A stretch of 64,000 nt of DNA from assembly GCA_032127875.1 (NCBI GenBank), contig JAQBHI010000108.1, forward strand, positions 70,273 to 134,272, given 5' to 3'. Shown here one piece after another: positions 36,578 through 45,745 of this stretch (position 1 is its first letter; every line of letters starts with the position of its first letter). Source of the DNA: CADEEV01 sp032127875. Lineage in GTDB: Bacteria > Acidobacteriota > Vicinamibacteria > Fen-336. The notes below the pieces were generated by a model. The model had not been told where the DNA came from. It saw only the letters and a list, made by a program, of their open reading frames with translations, and made no database searches. The translations under genes and the position numbers were made by a program.

Positions 36578-37905
36578 GCAGCCAGGCGGTCGTCGCGACC
36601 AATCTGGCGAAGGTCTACCGCCGCTTCCTCCACCAGAACCAATTCCGCACCCTGAAGAGCGCCCTCTTGACCGGGAGCCTGCTCTCGGACCTGACGAGCG
36701 AGGAGATCTTCACAGCCCTGGACGGCGTCTCGTTCGAGGTGCCGAAGGGCTCGACCTTCGGCGTGATCGGCGAGAACGGCTCCGGCAAGTCGACGCTGCT
36801 GAAATTGCTGGCAGGCATCACCAAGCCCACGCGCGGCCAGCTCACGGTGGACGGCCGGGTTTCGGCGCTGATCGAGCTGGGCGCGGGTTTCCATCCCGAG
36901 ATCAGCGGCCGTGAGAACGTGGCGATCAACGGTATCATGCTCGGCCTGACGCGCACGGAGATCGACGAGCGCTTCGACGCGATCGTGGCCTTCGCCGAGC
37001 TAGAGCGCTTCATCGAGGCGCCTGTCAAGACCTACTCCTCCGGGATGTACATGCGCCTGGGCTTCGCGGTGGCGATCCACGTGGACCCCGACGTGCTGCT
37101 GATCGACGAGGTGTTGGCCGTCGGCGACGAGGCCTTCTCGCGCAAGTGCCTCGACAAGCTCGGCGAGTTCCGGCGCCGCGGCAAGACGATCCTGATCGTC
37201 ACCCACAGCCTGGGCCTGGTCGAGAAGATGTGCGACGACGTGCTGTGGTTGCGGCGCGGCAAAGTCGAGGGCCGTGGCGATCCCAAGCGTGTCGTGGACC
37301 GCTACCTGACCCACGTCGCCGGAGGAGAAGAGCACTTCCTCGCCGGGGCCCAGGGGCAGGCCCCGGCCGCTCCCGGTCCTGAAGCGGGACCCGGCCAGGC
37401 CGAGTCTCGACACGGTTACCGCGAGGGCCGCTGGGGCGCGCGCGAGATAGAGATCACTGCTGTCCGGCTGCTCGACGCGCAGGGCAAGGAGCGCCACGTC
37501 TACGCCACTGGCGAAAGCTTGACGCTGGCGCTTTCGGTGCGTGCCGAGCAAGAGGTCGACGATTTCGTCTTCGGCTTCGGTCTGTTCACGACCGACGGTG
37601 TCAGCGTCTACGGTACCAACACCCACATCGAGGACTGGAAGCCGCGGCAGATCCATGGGGCTGGCGAGGTGCGCCTGCTGCTCAGCGACTTGGGCCTGGT
37701 GGAGGGCACGTACCTGATCGACGTTGCGGCGCACCGCCGCGACGGCACCCCGTACGATTACCATCGCGGGCTCCATTCGTTCCGCATCAAGAGCCGGGTC
37801 AAGGACGTGGGTATCTATCGCCCGACGCACCAATGGTCGTTCTCGGGGGGCGCCGAGTTCGATCCGCCCGCGCCGCGGCCCGAGCTCGAACTCGGCGAGG
37901 AGTAG
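36574..37905 (+). CDS. wzt: O-antigen ABC transporter ATP-binding protein with C-terminal carbohydrate-binding domain (Wzt)
   Basis: 443 residues from a GTG overlapping the permease stop. The nucleotide-binding half has GVIGENGSGKSTLLKLLAG (Walker A), TYSSGMYMRLGFAVAIH (signature) and VLLIDEVLAVGDEAF (Walker B with the family-specific VGD). After an Ala/Pro/Gly linker (about residues 255-285) comes the Wzt C-terminal beta-sandwich (ITAVRLLDAQGKERHVYATG, TDGVSVYGTNTH), which in characterised systems reads the modified end of the O-polysaccharide. This implies a chain-capped O-antigen. Confidence 0.92.
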   Translation: MSSQAVVATNLAKVYRRFLHQNQFRTLKSALLTGSLLSDLTSEEIFTALDGVSFEVPKGSTFGVIGENGSGKSTLLKLLAGITKPTRGQLTVDGRVSALIELGAGFHPEISGRENVAINGIMLGLTRTEIDERFDAIVAFAELERFIEAPVKTYSSGMYMRLGFAVAIHVDPDVLLIDEVLAVGDEAFSRKCLDKLGEFRRRGKTILIVTHSLGLVEKMCDDVLWLRRGKVEGRGDPKRVVDRYLTHVAGGEEHFLAGAQGQAPAAPGPEAGPGQAESRHGYREGRWGAREIEITAVRLLDAQGKERHVYATGESLTLALSVRAEQEVDDFVFGFGLFTTDGVSVYGTNTHIEDWKPRQIHGAGEVRLLLSDLGLVEGTYLIDVAAHRRDGTPYDYHRGLHSFRIKSRVKDVGIYRPTHQWSFSGGAEFDPPAPRPELELGEE

Positions 37906-37912
37906 CTCCAGG

Positions 37913-39883
37913 GTGGATGCGGGGCGAGTCGAGAGGCTCCTCTTCATCCTGCTGCTTGGCAGCTACGCCTATTTCTACCAGTCGCTCGGCCACAACGAGA
38001 CCGCCCGCTTCGACCTGACCCGCGCTCTGCTCGAGGATCACAGCGTCGCGGTCGACCGATTCCGCCACAACAGCACCGATCTGGTGGTTCAGGCTGGCCG
38101 AACCTATTCCAACAAGGCGCCTGGCGCTTCGCTGCTGGCGCTCGTGCCGTTCCGGCTGGCGGGCGTCCTGGCCAAGCGGCTGGGTCTGCCCGAGTGGGCG
38201 TACTGGGACGTGGTCGCGTATCTCACGACGCTCTCGTGCGTCGGCTTGCTGTCAGCGCTGGCCGGCGTCACCCTGTTTCGCCTCGCGTACGCGCTCACAG
38301 GCTCTGCCTTCGCCGCGCTTCTCGCAGCCCTCGCCCTCGGGCTCGGCTCGATTGCGTTCCCTTTCGCGACTCTATTCTTCGGCCATCAGATCGCGGCGGC
38401 GCTCCTGGTCTTCGCCTTTGCACTCGTGTTCCAGAGACGCCACTCGGGCAAGGCGGCCGCCCACCCGAACTGGACCTGGCTTGCCGCCGGAGCGCTTGTC
38501 GGCTACGCGGTCGTCACCGAGTATCCGGCGGCCATGCCCGCGGCCGGCGTCACGCTTTACGCCCTCGACACGCTGCGCCGCGAACAGGGGCGCCTGCGCC
38601 TCGCCGCCTGCTTCGGCCTCGGAGTCGCCGCCGCGGCAGCGGTGCTCGCAGCGTACAACATGGCCGCGTTCGGGCGGGTTCTCTTCGTCTCATACCAGGC
38701 CTACGCCCAGGAGGGTTCCACGGCCATCTACAAGGCGCACGCACAGGGACTCGTGGGCGTGCACTGGCCAGGCTTGACGGCCTTCGGCGCCGTTCTCGCG
38801 GAGTTGCTCCTGCTTCCGCGTCGAGGTCTTTTCTTCCTGAACCCCATCTGCGCCCTGGTGCCGGTCGGACTGCTGCTGATGGCTCGCGAACGGCGCATGC
38901 GAGCGGAAACTGTGCTGATCGTCCTGATCGCCGGGGCGATGCTGATCTTCAACGCTTGCTATGGCGACTCGGTTCTGTATTGGGGCGGCGGCGGTTCGAC
39001 GGGACCCCGGCACCTGCTCCCGATGCTGCCCTTCCTCGCGCTGCCACTCGCGTTCGCGGCGCAGCGCATGGCCTGGCTGTTTCACCCGCTGCTGCTCGCG
39101 TCGGCCCTGTTCATGCTGGTGGCCACCGCGGTGGATCCCCGAGCCCCCTTCTACCACCTGAACCCGATGCGCGATTTGCTGGTGCCGAGCTATCTGCACG
39201 GCCAGCTCGCCTTGCATCGGGGTGCGTTCTTCGCCCCGGTCGAAGCGCGCCTGCCCGCCGGCGCCCTCAACCTGGGCGCTCTGCTCGGTCTCAGCCCTGC
39301 CTGGCAGATGGCGCCTCTGCTCGGTTTTTGGGCGCTCCTAGGCTCACGGCTGATGCGGCGCGCGGGGGCGCCTCATGTCAGTCGGGTGCGGGCGCTGTAC
39401 GCCGTGGGCCTGCTGGCGGCAGCGGTCACGCCCGGGATCGTCGAGGCGCGCCGGCCGCTCGCCCAGAGCTCTGGGCTGCTCGGCTTCTACTACGCCCACC
39501 CGGCCTGGAACGGCCGAGAGGTCTTCGCTCGTCACGAAGCGCCGATCGACTTCGACTGGGGCCGCGAACCCGCTGCGATCCCCTTGCGCGTTCCCTTCAG
39601 CGTCGAATGGCTGGGCGGGTTGCGGGTGACGACGCCGGGTGCCTACGCCTTCCATGTCGACTCCGAAGACAATCGCTCGCGCCTCGAGATCGATGGACGC
39701 CCCGTGCTCGACAACCAAGGCTACCGGGGGCCCGCCCGTAGTAGCCTCATGTGGCTCGGCTCGGGCGTCCACCCGCTAGCCTTGCGTTACAAGAGCGGGC
39801 TGGGCGCGTCGCGCGTCCGCCTGCTCTGGGTGCCACCGGGCGGAGCCCTGCAGGTGATTCCGGCCCAGGCCCTAGTTCCTTGA
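37913..39883 (+). CDS. multi-pass membrane protein (GT-C-like) with C-terminal PA14-like domain
   Basis: 656 residues from a GTG at 37913 (AGG just upstream). The first ~520 residues contain roughly ten or more hydrophobic helices, with an opening loop FDLTRALLEDHSVAVDRF and TYSNKAPGASLLALVPFRLA, features of GT-C type glycosyltransferase-like proteins that use lipid-linked sugars. The last ~130 residues form a PA14-like beta domain: SSGLLGFYYAHPAWNG, TTPGAYAFHVDSEDNRSRL, IDGRPVLDNQG and HPLALRYKSG. PA14 domains bind carbohydrates. It follows wzm-wzt, suggesting glycan modification at the periplasmic face; the catalytic Asp pair cannot be fixed by eye. Confidence 0.7.
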   Translation: MDAGRVERLLFILLLGSYAYFYQSLGHNETARFDLTRALLEDHSVAVDRFRHNSTDLVVQAGRTYSNKAPGASLLALVPFRLAGVLAKRLGLPEWAYWDVVAYLTTLSCVGLLSALAGVTLFRLAYALTGSAFAALLAALALGLGSIAFPFATLFFGHQIAAALLVFAFALVFQRRHSGKAAAHPNWTWLAAGALVGYAVVTEYPAAMPAAGVTLYALDTLRREQGRLRLAACFGLGVAAAAAVLAAYNMAAFGRVLFVSYQAYAQEGSTAIYKAHAQGLVGVHWPGLTAFGAVLAELLLLPRRGLFFLNPICALVPVGLLLMARERRMRAETVLIVLIAGAMLIFNACYGDSVLYWGGGGSTGPRHLLPMLPFLALPLAFAAQRMAWLFHPLLLASALFMLVATAVDPRAPFYHLNPMRDLLVPSYLHGQLALHRGAFFAPVEARLPAGALNLGALLGLSPAWQMAPLLGFWALLGSRLMRRAGAPHVSRVRALYAVGLLAAAVTPGIVEARRPLAQSSGLLGFYYAHPAWNGREVFARHEAPIDFDWGREPAAIPLRVPFSVEWLGGLRVTTPGAYAFHVDSEDNRSRLEIDGRPVLDNQGYRGPARSSLMWLGSGVHPLALRYKSGLGASRVRLLWVPPGGALQVIPAQALVP

Positions 39884-39927
39884 ACGCCTTGCGCCGCACC
39901 CCGAGGATGGGGCAGGCTGGCAAGGGC

Positions 39928-40386
39928 ATGGAGTTTAGGGAGCTGCTCGAAGATCGCCGCCGCTGGAAGACCTCCGGCGAGCGCGTCGTCTTCACCAACG
40001 GCTGCTTCGATCTGCTGCACCCGGGCCACATCTCGCTGCTCGAGGTCGCGCGGGCGGCGGGCGAGCATCTCGTGGTGGGCATCAATTCCGATGCCTCGGT
40101 GCGGGAGCTCAAGGGCCTCGGGCGACCGATCGTGAGCGCCGCGGAGCGCGCCGAAACGCTGCTCGCGCTGGAGGCAGTCGATCGCGTGATCGTGTACGAC
40201 CAGCCGACGCCGCTCGAGATCATCGTCGCGCTCGGGCCTGACATTCTGGTGAAGGGCGCCGACTGGGCGGAGGACAGGATTGTTGGCGCCGACATCGTTC
40301 GCCGCGCGGGCGGGAGCGTCGTCCGCGCCCCGCTCCTAAAAGGCCGCTCGACCAGCCTGGTCGTGGACAGAATCCGCCGCTCGTGA
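39928..40386 (+). CDS. rfaE2: D-glycero-beta-D-manno-heptose 1-phosphate adenylyltransferase (RfaE2/HldE C-terminal type)
   Basis: 152 residues from the ATG at 39928 (GGGGCAGG about 10 bases upstream); ATG 39907 or a TTG at 39880 are alternatives. A free-standing nucleotidyltransferase: VVFTNGCFDLLHPGHISLLE has the HxGH motif, and GINSDASVRELKG, VIVYDQPTPLEII and ILVKGADWAEDRIVGAD complete the family pattern. It forms ADP-heptose for the LPS inner core. The sugar kinase half is not fused here and not in the window. It overlaps mfd as GTGA. Confidence 0.9.
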   Translation: MEFRELLEDRRRWKTSGERVVFTNGCFDLLHPGHISLLEVARAAGEHLVVGINSDASVRELKGLGRPIVSAAERAETLLALEAVDRVIVYDQPTPLEIIVALGPDILVKGADWAEDRIVGADIVRRAGGSVVRAPLLKGRSTSLVVDRIRRS

Positions 40387-43300
40387 CTGAGTCCTGGCTC
40401 GCTCCCCTGTTCGAGGAGGACTTCTTCTCGGAAGCCCGTGCGCGCCTCGCCACGCAGGGCCGCCTCGCCCTGGCCGGGCTTACCGGCCCAGCCCAGGTGC
40501 TGCTGCCCCTGCTCTTGGTCGAGCGGCCGTTCCTGGTGGTCACGCCGCATGAGCGCGACGTCGACGTCCTGACGGAGGACCTGCGGCTATTCGCTCGCGA
40601 GGCCGGCCAGGCAGGCGAGGTGCTCCCTTTCCCCGCCCCGGGCCCGCCGCCGTTTCGTGGCCTGCCGCGTCATCCCGAGGCCTCGCTGCGCCGCGCCACC
40701 GCGCTGCTCGCCGCCGGCCGCGGCCGGCTGCGCGCGATGGTGGGCTCGCCCGCCGGGCTGCTGCGCCCCAGCCTGACGCGGGAGCTACTCGAGACGCGGG
40801 CCTTTCGAGTCGCGTGCGGCGAGGAAATGACCCCCGAGATCCTGCTCGAGGCCCTCGATGAAGCCGGCTACGTTCAGGAAGATCCGGTGACGGGTCCGGG
40901 CCAGATGGCGCGGCGCGGCGGGATCCTCGACATCTTCCCGGCCGACCGCGACGCGCCAGTGCGGCTCGAGTTCTATGGCGACATGATCGAGAGCCTGCGC
41001 GCCTTCGATCCGGCGACGCAGCGCAGTGCCGGGCCCGTGAAGAGCCTCGAGATCCTGCCGCTCTCCGACGCCTTCGCGACCCGCTCCACTGTCGCGAAAC
41101 TGCGCGAGCGCCTGCTCGAACGCTTCGCGGAGACACGCGAGGTTGCGGCTTTTCTCGAGCGCCTGGATCGCGGGCTCGTGCCCGAAGAGCTCCCTGAGCT
41201 GCTGCCGCTGGTTCCCGGCACCGTCGTGCCGGCGTGGCGCCATCTCGAAGGCGCCGCGGTCGTGGCGCTTCAACCCGACCAGGTCGCGATCGAGGCCGAG
41301 GCGCTCCACGAGCGAGCCCGCGCAGAGAAGAAGCGCCGTCAGGGCGCGCTGGTGCTCGAGCCTGCCGAGGCGCTGGTGTCCGCCCGTGAACTGACCGAGC
41401 GCCTCGAAGTGGCGCCGGCACTGTTCGTCCGCGACATCGACGCCAGCGGCGGCAGCGTATCCGCAGCGTCACGGCCCGTGCGTCGCTATGCCGGCGACAT
41501 CCGCTCTCTGGCCACCGATCTTGGCGCGCCGCACGCGCCACGCAGCGTGATCTTCCTCGGCAACAGCGGCCGGGCTGACCGGCTCCGCGACGTGCTGGCG
41601 GAAGACGACATCGCGGCCGGTGAAAGCGCCGCCGTGCAGATCCGTGTCGGCAACCTCTCCGCGGGCTTCGAGTTCCCCGGCGCCGGGCTTCGAGTGCTCG
41701 CCGATGGCGACGTGTTCCCCGAAGAGGTCCACGTCCATTCGCGCGGCAAGGCCCGCGGCGTGCGCAGCTTCCTCTCCGACTTCCGCGACCTCAGGATCGG
41801 CGACCTGGTCGTGCACCAAGACCACGGGATCGGTCGCTTCGAGGGCCTACAGACGATCGATGTCCTGGGCCTGACCCACGAGTTCATGGTCCTCTCCTAC
41901 CAGGGTGGCGACAAGCTCAAGGTTCCGATCGACGCCTTCGACCGGGTTCAGAAGTACGCGAGCGCCGAGGGCAGCCGGCCGGGCCTGGACAGGCTGGGCA
42001 GCGGCAACTGGGACAAGGTCAAGAAGCGTGTCAAGAAGGCGATGCGCGACATGGCCGCAGAGCTGCTGCGGCTGTATGCGCAGCGCAAGGCGCGGCCCGG
42101 CCATGCCTTCGCGGCCCAGAGCCCATGGCAGCGCGAGTTCGAAGAGGCCTTCGAGTATGAAGAGACGCCCGACCAGGCGCAGGCCATCGCGGAGGTGGCC
42201 GCGGACATGGCCAGCCAGGCGCCGATGGACCGGCTGGTGTGTGGCGATGTCGGCTACGGCAAGACCGAGGTGGCGATGCGCGCCGCGATGCGCGCTGCGC
42301 TGGACGGCAAGCAGGTGGCGATCCTCGCCCCCACCACGGTGCTGGCGTTTCAGCATTGGAAGACCTTCAAGAAGCGCTTCGCGCCGTTTCCCGTGAAGGT
42401 CGAAATGGTCTCGCGCTTCCGGACTGCCACGCAGACGCGAGCGGTGTTGGCCGCGCTCGCCTCAGGGCAGGTCGACATCCTGATCGGGACGCACCGTCTG
42501 CTCTCGAAGGACGTCGTGTTCCGCGATCTGGGCCTGCTCGTGATCGACGAGGAGCAGCGCTTCGGCGTCGCCGCCAAGGAAAAACTCAAGCATCTGCGCA
42601 GCACGGTCGACTGCCTGACGCTCTCCGCTACGCCGATTCCGCGCACGCTGCAGATGGGCCTCGCGGGAATTCGGGACATGTCGGTGATCGAGACGCCGCC
42701 CAAGGACCGGCTCGCAATCCAGACCTCGATCGTGAAGTTCTCGACCGACGTGATCGCGGCGGCGGTGCGCCAGGAGCTCTTGCGCGACGGCCAGACCTAT
42801 CTCGTCCACAACCGTGTCGAGTCGATCTATTCGCTCGCGAGCCTGGTGAAGCGGCTCGTACCCGAGGCACGCGTCGTCGTCGGCCACGGCCAGATGCCGG
42901 AAGCGCAGCTCGAAAAGGCCATGCTCGTCTTCGTCGAGGGTCGGGCCGACGTCCTGGTGGCCACGACCATAATCGAGAACGGCCTGGATATTCCACGCGC
43001 CAACACCTTGATCGTGAATCGAGCCGATCGCTACGGCTTGGCCCAGCTCTACCAGCTGCGCGGCCGGGTGGGCCGCTCCGACCGTCGCGCGCATGCCTAC
43101 CTGCTGGTTCCGCCCGGCTTGGCGCTGTCGGAGATCGCGCGTAAGCGGCTCGCCGCCATCCAGGAGTTCTCGGACCTCGGGGCCGGCTTCCGCATTGCGG
43201 CCCTCGATCTCGAGCAGCGCGGTGCCGGGAACTTGCTCGGCGGAGAGCAAAGCGGCCACATCGCGGCTGTGGGCCTCGACCTGTACGTGAAGCTGCTCGA

Positions 43301-43799
43301 ACAGACGATCCTCGAGCTCAAGGGCGAGGCCCATGACGAGCGGCCCCGGGCGACGCTCAACCTGCGCCTGGACCTGCGCATCCCTCCCGACTACGTTTCC
43401 GAAACACACCAGCGCCTGACGCTCTACAAGCGCGTGAGCCAGCTCCGGGGCGCCAGCGAGGCCGAAGCCCTGCTGGCCGAGGTCAAGGATCGTTACGGCC
43501 CGCCGCCAGCTGCGCTGCTGGGGCTCGTCCGCTACGCAGGCTTGCGACTCCGGGCCGAGGCCCTGGGCATCGCTCAAGTCGATGCAGCCGGCGGATCGCT
43601 GCATCTGCGCCTCGCCGCGAGCACGCCGCTGCCGCCCGAAGCGCTGGTGCGTGCCGCGCGCGAGCTGCCGGGCGGCGCCTTGTCTCCGCAAGGGATCCTG
43701 AAGGCCCGCCTCGCCGAAGGCGACGACCCGGCGGCGACGCTGTCGGCGCTACTCGCCGCGCTCGAGGCTCCGCGAGCCTTGGCGGCACCAGGGCTATGA
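40383..43799 (+). CDS. mfd: transcription-repair coupling factor
   Basis: 1138 residues from a GTG. Mfd removes stalled RNA polymerase and recruits UvrA. In order: UvrB-like N-terminal domains (RRGGILDIFPADRDAPVRLEFYGD), the RNA-polymerase-interacting domain (IGDLVVHQDHGIGRFEG), the RecG-like translocase with DRLVCGDVGYGKTEVAMRAA (Walker A), VIDEEQRFG (DEEQ box), LTLSATPIPRTLQM and GRVGRSDRRAHAYLL, and the C-terminal TRCF domain. Functionally tied to uvrA at the other end of the window, though not linked in an operon. Confidence 0.96.
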   Translation: MTESWLAPLFEEDFFSEARARLATQGRLALAGLTGPAQVLLPLLLVERPFLVVTPHERDVDVLTEDLRLFAREAGQAGEVLPFPAPGPPPFRGLPRHPEASLRRATALLAAGRGRLRAMVGSPAGLLRPSLTRELLETRAFRVACGEEMTPEILLEALDEAGYVQEDPVTGPGQMARRGGILDIFPADRDAPVRLEFYGDMIESLRAFDPATQRSAGPVKSLEILPLSDAFATRSTVAKLRERLLERFAETREVAAFLERLDRGLVPEELPELLPLVPGTVVPAWRHLEGAAVVALQPDQVAIEAEALHERARAEKKRRQGALVLEPAEALVSARELTERLEVAPALFVRDIDASGGSVSAASRPVRRYAGDIRSLATDLGAPHAPRSVIFLGNSGRADRLRDVLAEDDIAAGESAAVQIRVGNLSAGFEFPGAGLRVLADGDVFPEEVHVHSRGKARGVRSFLSDFRDLRIGDLVVHQDHGIGRFEGLQTIDVLGLTHEFMVLSYQGGDKLKVPIDAFDRVQKYASAEGSRPGLDRLGSGNWDKVKKRVKKAMRDMAAELLRLYAQRKARPGHAFAAQSPWQREFEEAFEYEETPDQAQAIAEVAADMASQAPMDRLVCGDVGYGKTEVAMRAAMRAALDGKQVAILAPTTVLAFQHWKTFKKRFAPFPVKVEMVSRFRTATQTRAVLAALASGQVDILIGTHRLLSKDVVFRDLGLLVIDEEQRFGVAAKEKLKHLRSTVDCLTLSATPIPRTLQMGLAGIRDMSVIETPPKDRLAIQTSIVKFSTDVIAAAVRQELLRDGQTYLVHNRVESIYSLASLVKRLVPEARVVVGHGQMPEAQLEKAMLVFVEGRADVLVATTIIENGLDIPRANTLIVNRADRYGLAQLYQLRGRVGRSDRRAHAYLLVPPGLALSEIARKRLAAIQEFSDLGAGFRIAALDLEQRGAGNLLGGEQSGHIAAVGLDLYVKLLEQTILELKGEAHDERPRATLNLRLDLRIPPDYVSETHQRLTLYKRVSQLRGASEAEALLAEVKDRYGPPPAALLGLVRYAGLRLRAEALGIAQVDAAGGSLHLRLAASTPLPPEALVRAARELPGGALSPQGILKARLAEGDDPAATLSALLAALEAPRALAAPGL

Positions 43800-43800
43800 T
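43795..43800 (+). promoter_or_regulatory. candidate -10 box upstream of the PPIase lipoprotein gene
   Basis: TATGAT overlaps the mfd stop and is followed by six bases before the TTG start at 43807. No -35 is evident and no SD can fit, so the gene would be leaderless if this is a promoter. Confidence 0.35.
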
Positions 43801-43806
43801 GAAGCC

Positions 43807-44625
43807 TTGAACGCGCCTGCCCTGAGTCACGGCCTGGCCCTGGTGCTGCTGATCGCCGCCTGTGGGCCGCCCCAGCCCGCCGATCCCGTAATCCTGGCGC
43901 TGGGCGAGGACAGCATCCGGCGCAGCGATTTCGAGCGGCACCTGGCCCGCCTCGCGGCGCAAGGCCTCGACGCCTCCGATCCCGCCGTGCGCCGCTCGGT
44001 GCTCGACTCCTTTCTCGATGAGCGCGTGCTGGTCCTCGAGGCACGCAGCCGCGGACTCCTGAAGGCTGGCGCGGGCCCCGAAGAAGAGCAGCTGGCCGCA
44101 CAGCAGCTGCTCGCCGAATCCGCGCGTTCGCGCGCGGTAGTCAGCGACGACGAGGTCGCTGACTACTACGCCAGCCACCTCGCGGAACTCGGGCAGCCCG
44201 AGACGGTGACGCTGCGCCAGATCCTGGTGCCGACCGAGAACGAGGCTCGCGACGTACGGCGTCGGCTGTCGAAGGAGGCGAAAAGCTTCGAGATGCTGGC
44301 CCAGACCCGTTCACGCGCGCCCGAGGCGAGCGCGGGGGGCCTGATGGGCAGCTTCACCCGCGGCCAGCTCCCGCTCGAGCTGGAAGCGGCCGCCTTCGCG
44401 CTGTCGCCGCAGGGCATCTCCGAGCCGGTGAAGACGCCCCTCGGGTATCATGTACTTCGGGTTGACACGCATACGGCGGCCCGCGAACGCAGCCCGGAGG
44501 AATGCCGCGACGAGATCTACAGGGTGCTCCTGCAACGCAAGTCGGCCGACGCCTCCCGGGAAGCGGTCAAGACGCTCCTGGGGCGAGCCAAGGTGAACTA
44601 TGAAGCCGCGAAGCCTCATTCTTAG
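43807..44625 (+). CDS. peptidyl-prolyl cis-trans isomerase lipoprotein (SurA/PrsA-like, parvulin)
   Basis: 272 residues from a TTG; no ribosome binding site. The N-terminus is a lipoprotein signal ending LVLLIAACG. A SurA-N-like helical domain (DSIRRSDFERHLARLAAQG) is followed by a parvulin domain with VTLRQILVPTENEARDVRRRL, GGLMGSFTRGQLPLELEAAAFALSP split around Gly-rich turns, and TPLGYHVLRVD. It would sit on the periplasmic side and assist folding of outer-membrane or secreted proteins. Overlaps the next SurA-like gene by 26 bases. Confidence 0.85.
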   Translation: MNAPALSHGLALVLLIAACGPPQPADPVILALGEDSIRRSDFERHLARLAAQGLDASDPAVRRSVLDSFLDERVLVLEARSRGLLKAGAGPEEEQLAAQQLLAESARSRAVVSDDEVADYYASHLAELGQPETVTLRQILVPTENEARDVRRRLSKEAKSFEMLAQTRSRAPEASAGGLMGSFTRGQLPLELEAAAFALSPQGISEPVKTPLGYHVLRVDTHTAARERSPEECRDEIYRVLLQRKSADASREAVKTLLGRAKVNYEAAKPHS

Positions 44626-45742
44626 TCTCAGCATGTTCGTCGCCGCCCAACCGGCGGCCGCGGAGATCCTCGACCGGGTCATAGTGAAGGTGAACGGCGA
44701 GATCGTGACGCAATCGGAGTTCGAAGCCCGCCAGATCGCGGCGGTGCAGTCCCAGCGCCTTACCCCCGACCGCGTCGAGGCCTACCTGCGCGACAACAAC
44801 GCCCGCATCCTCCAGGATGCGATCGACGATCTGCTGCTGATCCAGAAGGCCGACGAGATCGGGATCCGGATGCGTCCTGAGTACACGAAAGAAATCATCG
44901 AAGGCATCAAGAAAGAGAACAACATCGCCACCGACGAGGCACTTCGGGAACAGCTACGCCGAGAGGGCATGTCGATCGACGACATGAAGCGCAACATCGA
45001 GCGCTCGATCATCCGCAAGCAGGTCCTGAGCCGCGAGCTGGAGCCGAAGGTCGTGCTCAGCGAGGCCGACGTTCGTGCCGAATACGAACGTCGCAAGGAC
45101 GACTTCGCACATCCAAGCCAGGTGCGTCTCCAGGAGATCCTGGTGAGCGGCGAGCGGGACGACGCTGCTGCTCTCGCAGCCGAGCTCGTGACGCGCGCCC
45201 GCGCGGGCGAGGATTTCGCGACCCTCGCCAAGGAGAACTCGGCGGCGCCCAGCCGGACGGCCGGGGGCGACCTGGGCAGGTTCGACAGCGGCGAGCTGCA
45301 CGACGAGATCCGGACCGTCGTCGAGCCACTCGCCGTGGGCGAAACCGCCGAGCCGATCGCCGGGCCCGAGGGCAGCTACCGGGTGTTGCGGGTAGCGGAA
45401 CGCAGCCCGGCAGGTGTCACCCCCTTCGAGGAAGCGAAGGCCGAGATCCGCAAGCATCTCGGAGAAGCCAGAATGGTCAGCGAATACGAGCGGCTCCTGA
45501 AGGAACTCCGCGAGAAAGCGATCATCGACGTGCGGGTGCGGGAGGTGCCTCTGCAGGTGCAGGTGCCGACCACGGCCTCGATTCTCGATCCCCCTTCGGC
45601 CGAGATCCCCGCGGCAACGCGCGGCGCGGCTGCATCAGCCGCGGAGGACGACGCGGAGTTCGTGGTCTCGCCGCAGACCGCCCCGGAACGGGTCACGCCC
45701 GCAGCGCCTGCCGCGGACGAAACCGCGCCCCCCACGCCCTGA
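44600..45742 (+). CDS. surA: periplasmic chaperone / peptidyl-prolyl isomerase SurA-like
   Basis: 380 residues. Signal peptide (LILSLSMFVAAQPAAAE), then the SurA N-domain opening ILDRVIVKVNGEIVTQSEFEARQ, helical core, and one parvulin domain (VRLQEILVSGERDDAAAL, SRTAGGDLGRFDSGELHDEI, EGSYRVLRVAE). An Ala/Pro-rich, probably disordered tail of ~60 residues ends the protein. E. coli SurA has two parvulin domains; this has one. It follows an overlapping lipoprotein of the same family, so the two foldases are likely co-expressed for outer-membrane protein delivery. Confidence 0.88.
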   Translation: MKPRSLILSLSMFVAAQPAAAEILDRVIVKVNGEIVTQSEFEARQIAAVQSQRLTPDRVEAYLRDNNARILQDAIDDLLLIQKADEIGIRMRPEYTKEIIEGIKKENNIATDEALREQLRREGMSIDDMKRNIERSIIRKQVLSRELEPKVVLSEADVRAEYERRKDDFAHPSQVRLQEILVSGERDDAAALAAELVTRARAGEDFATLAKENSAAPSRTAGGDLGRFDSGELHDEIRTVVEPLAVGETAEPIAGPEGSYRVLRVAERSPAGVTPFEEAKAEIRKHLGEARMVSEYERLLKELREKAIIDVRVREVPLQVQVPTTASILDPPSAEIPAATRGAAASAAEDDAEFVVSPQTAPERVTPAAPAADETAPPTP

Positions 45743-45745
45743 GCC

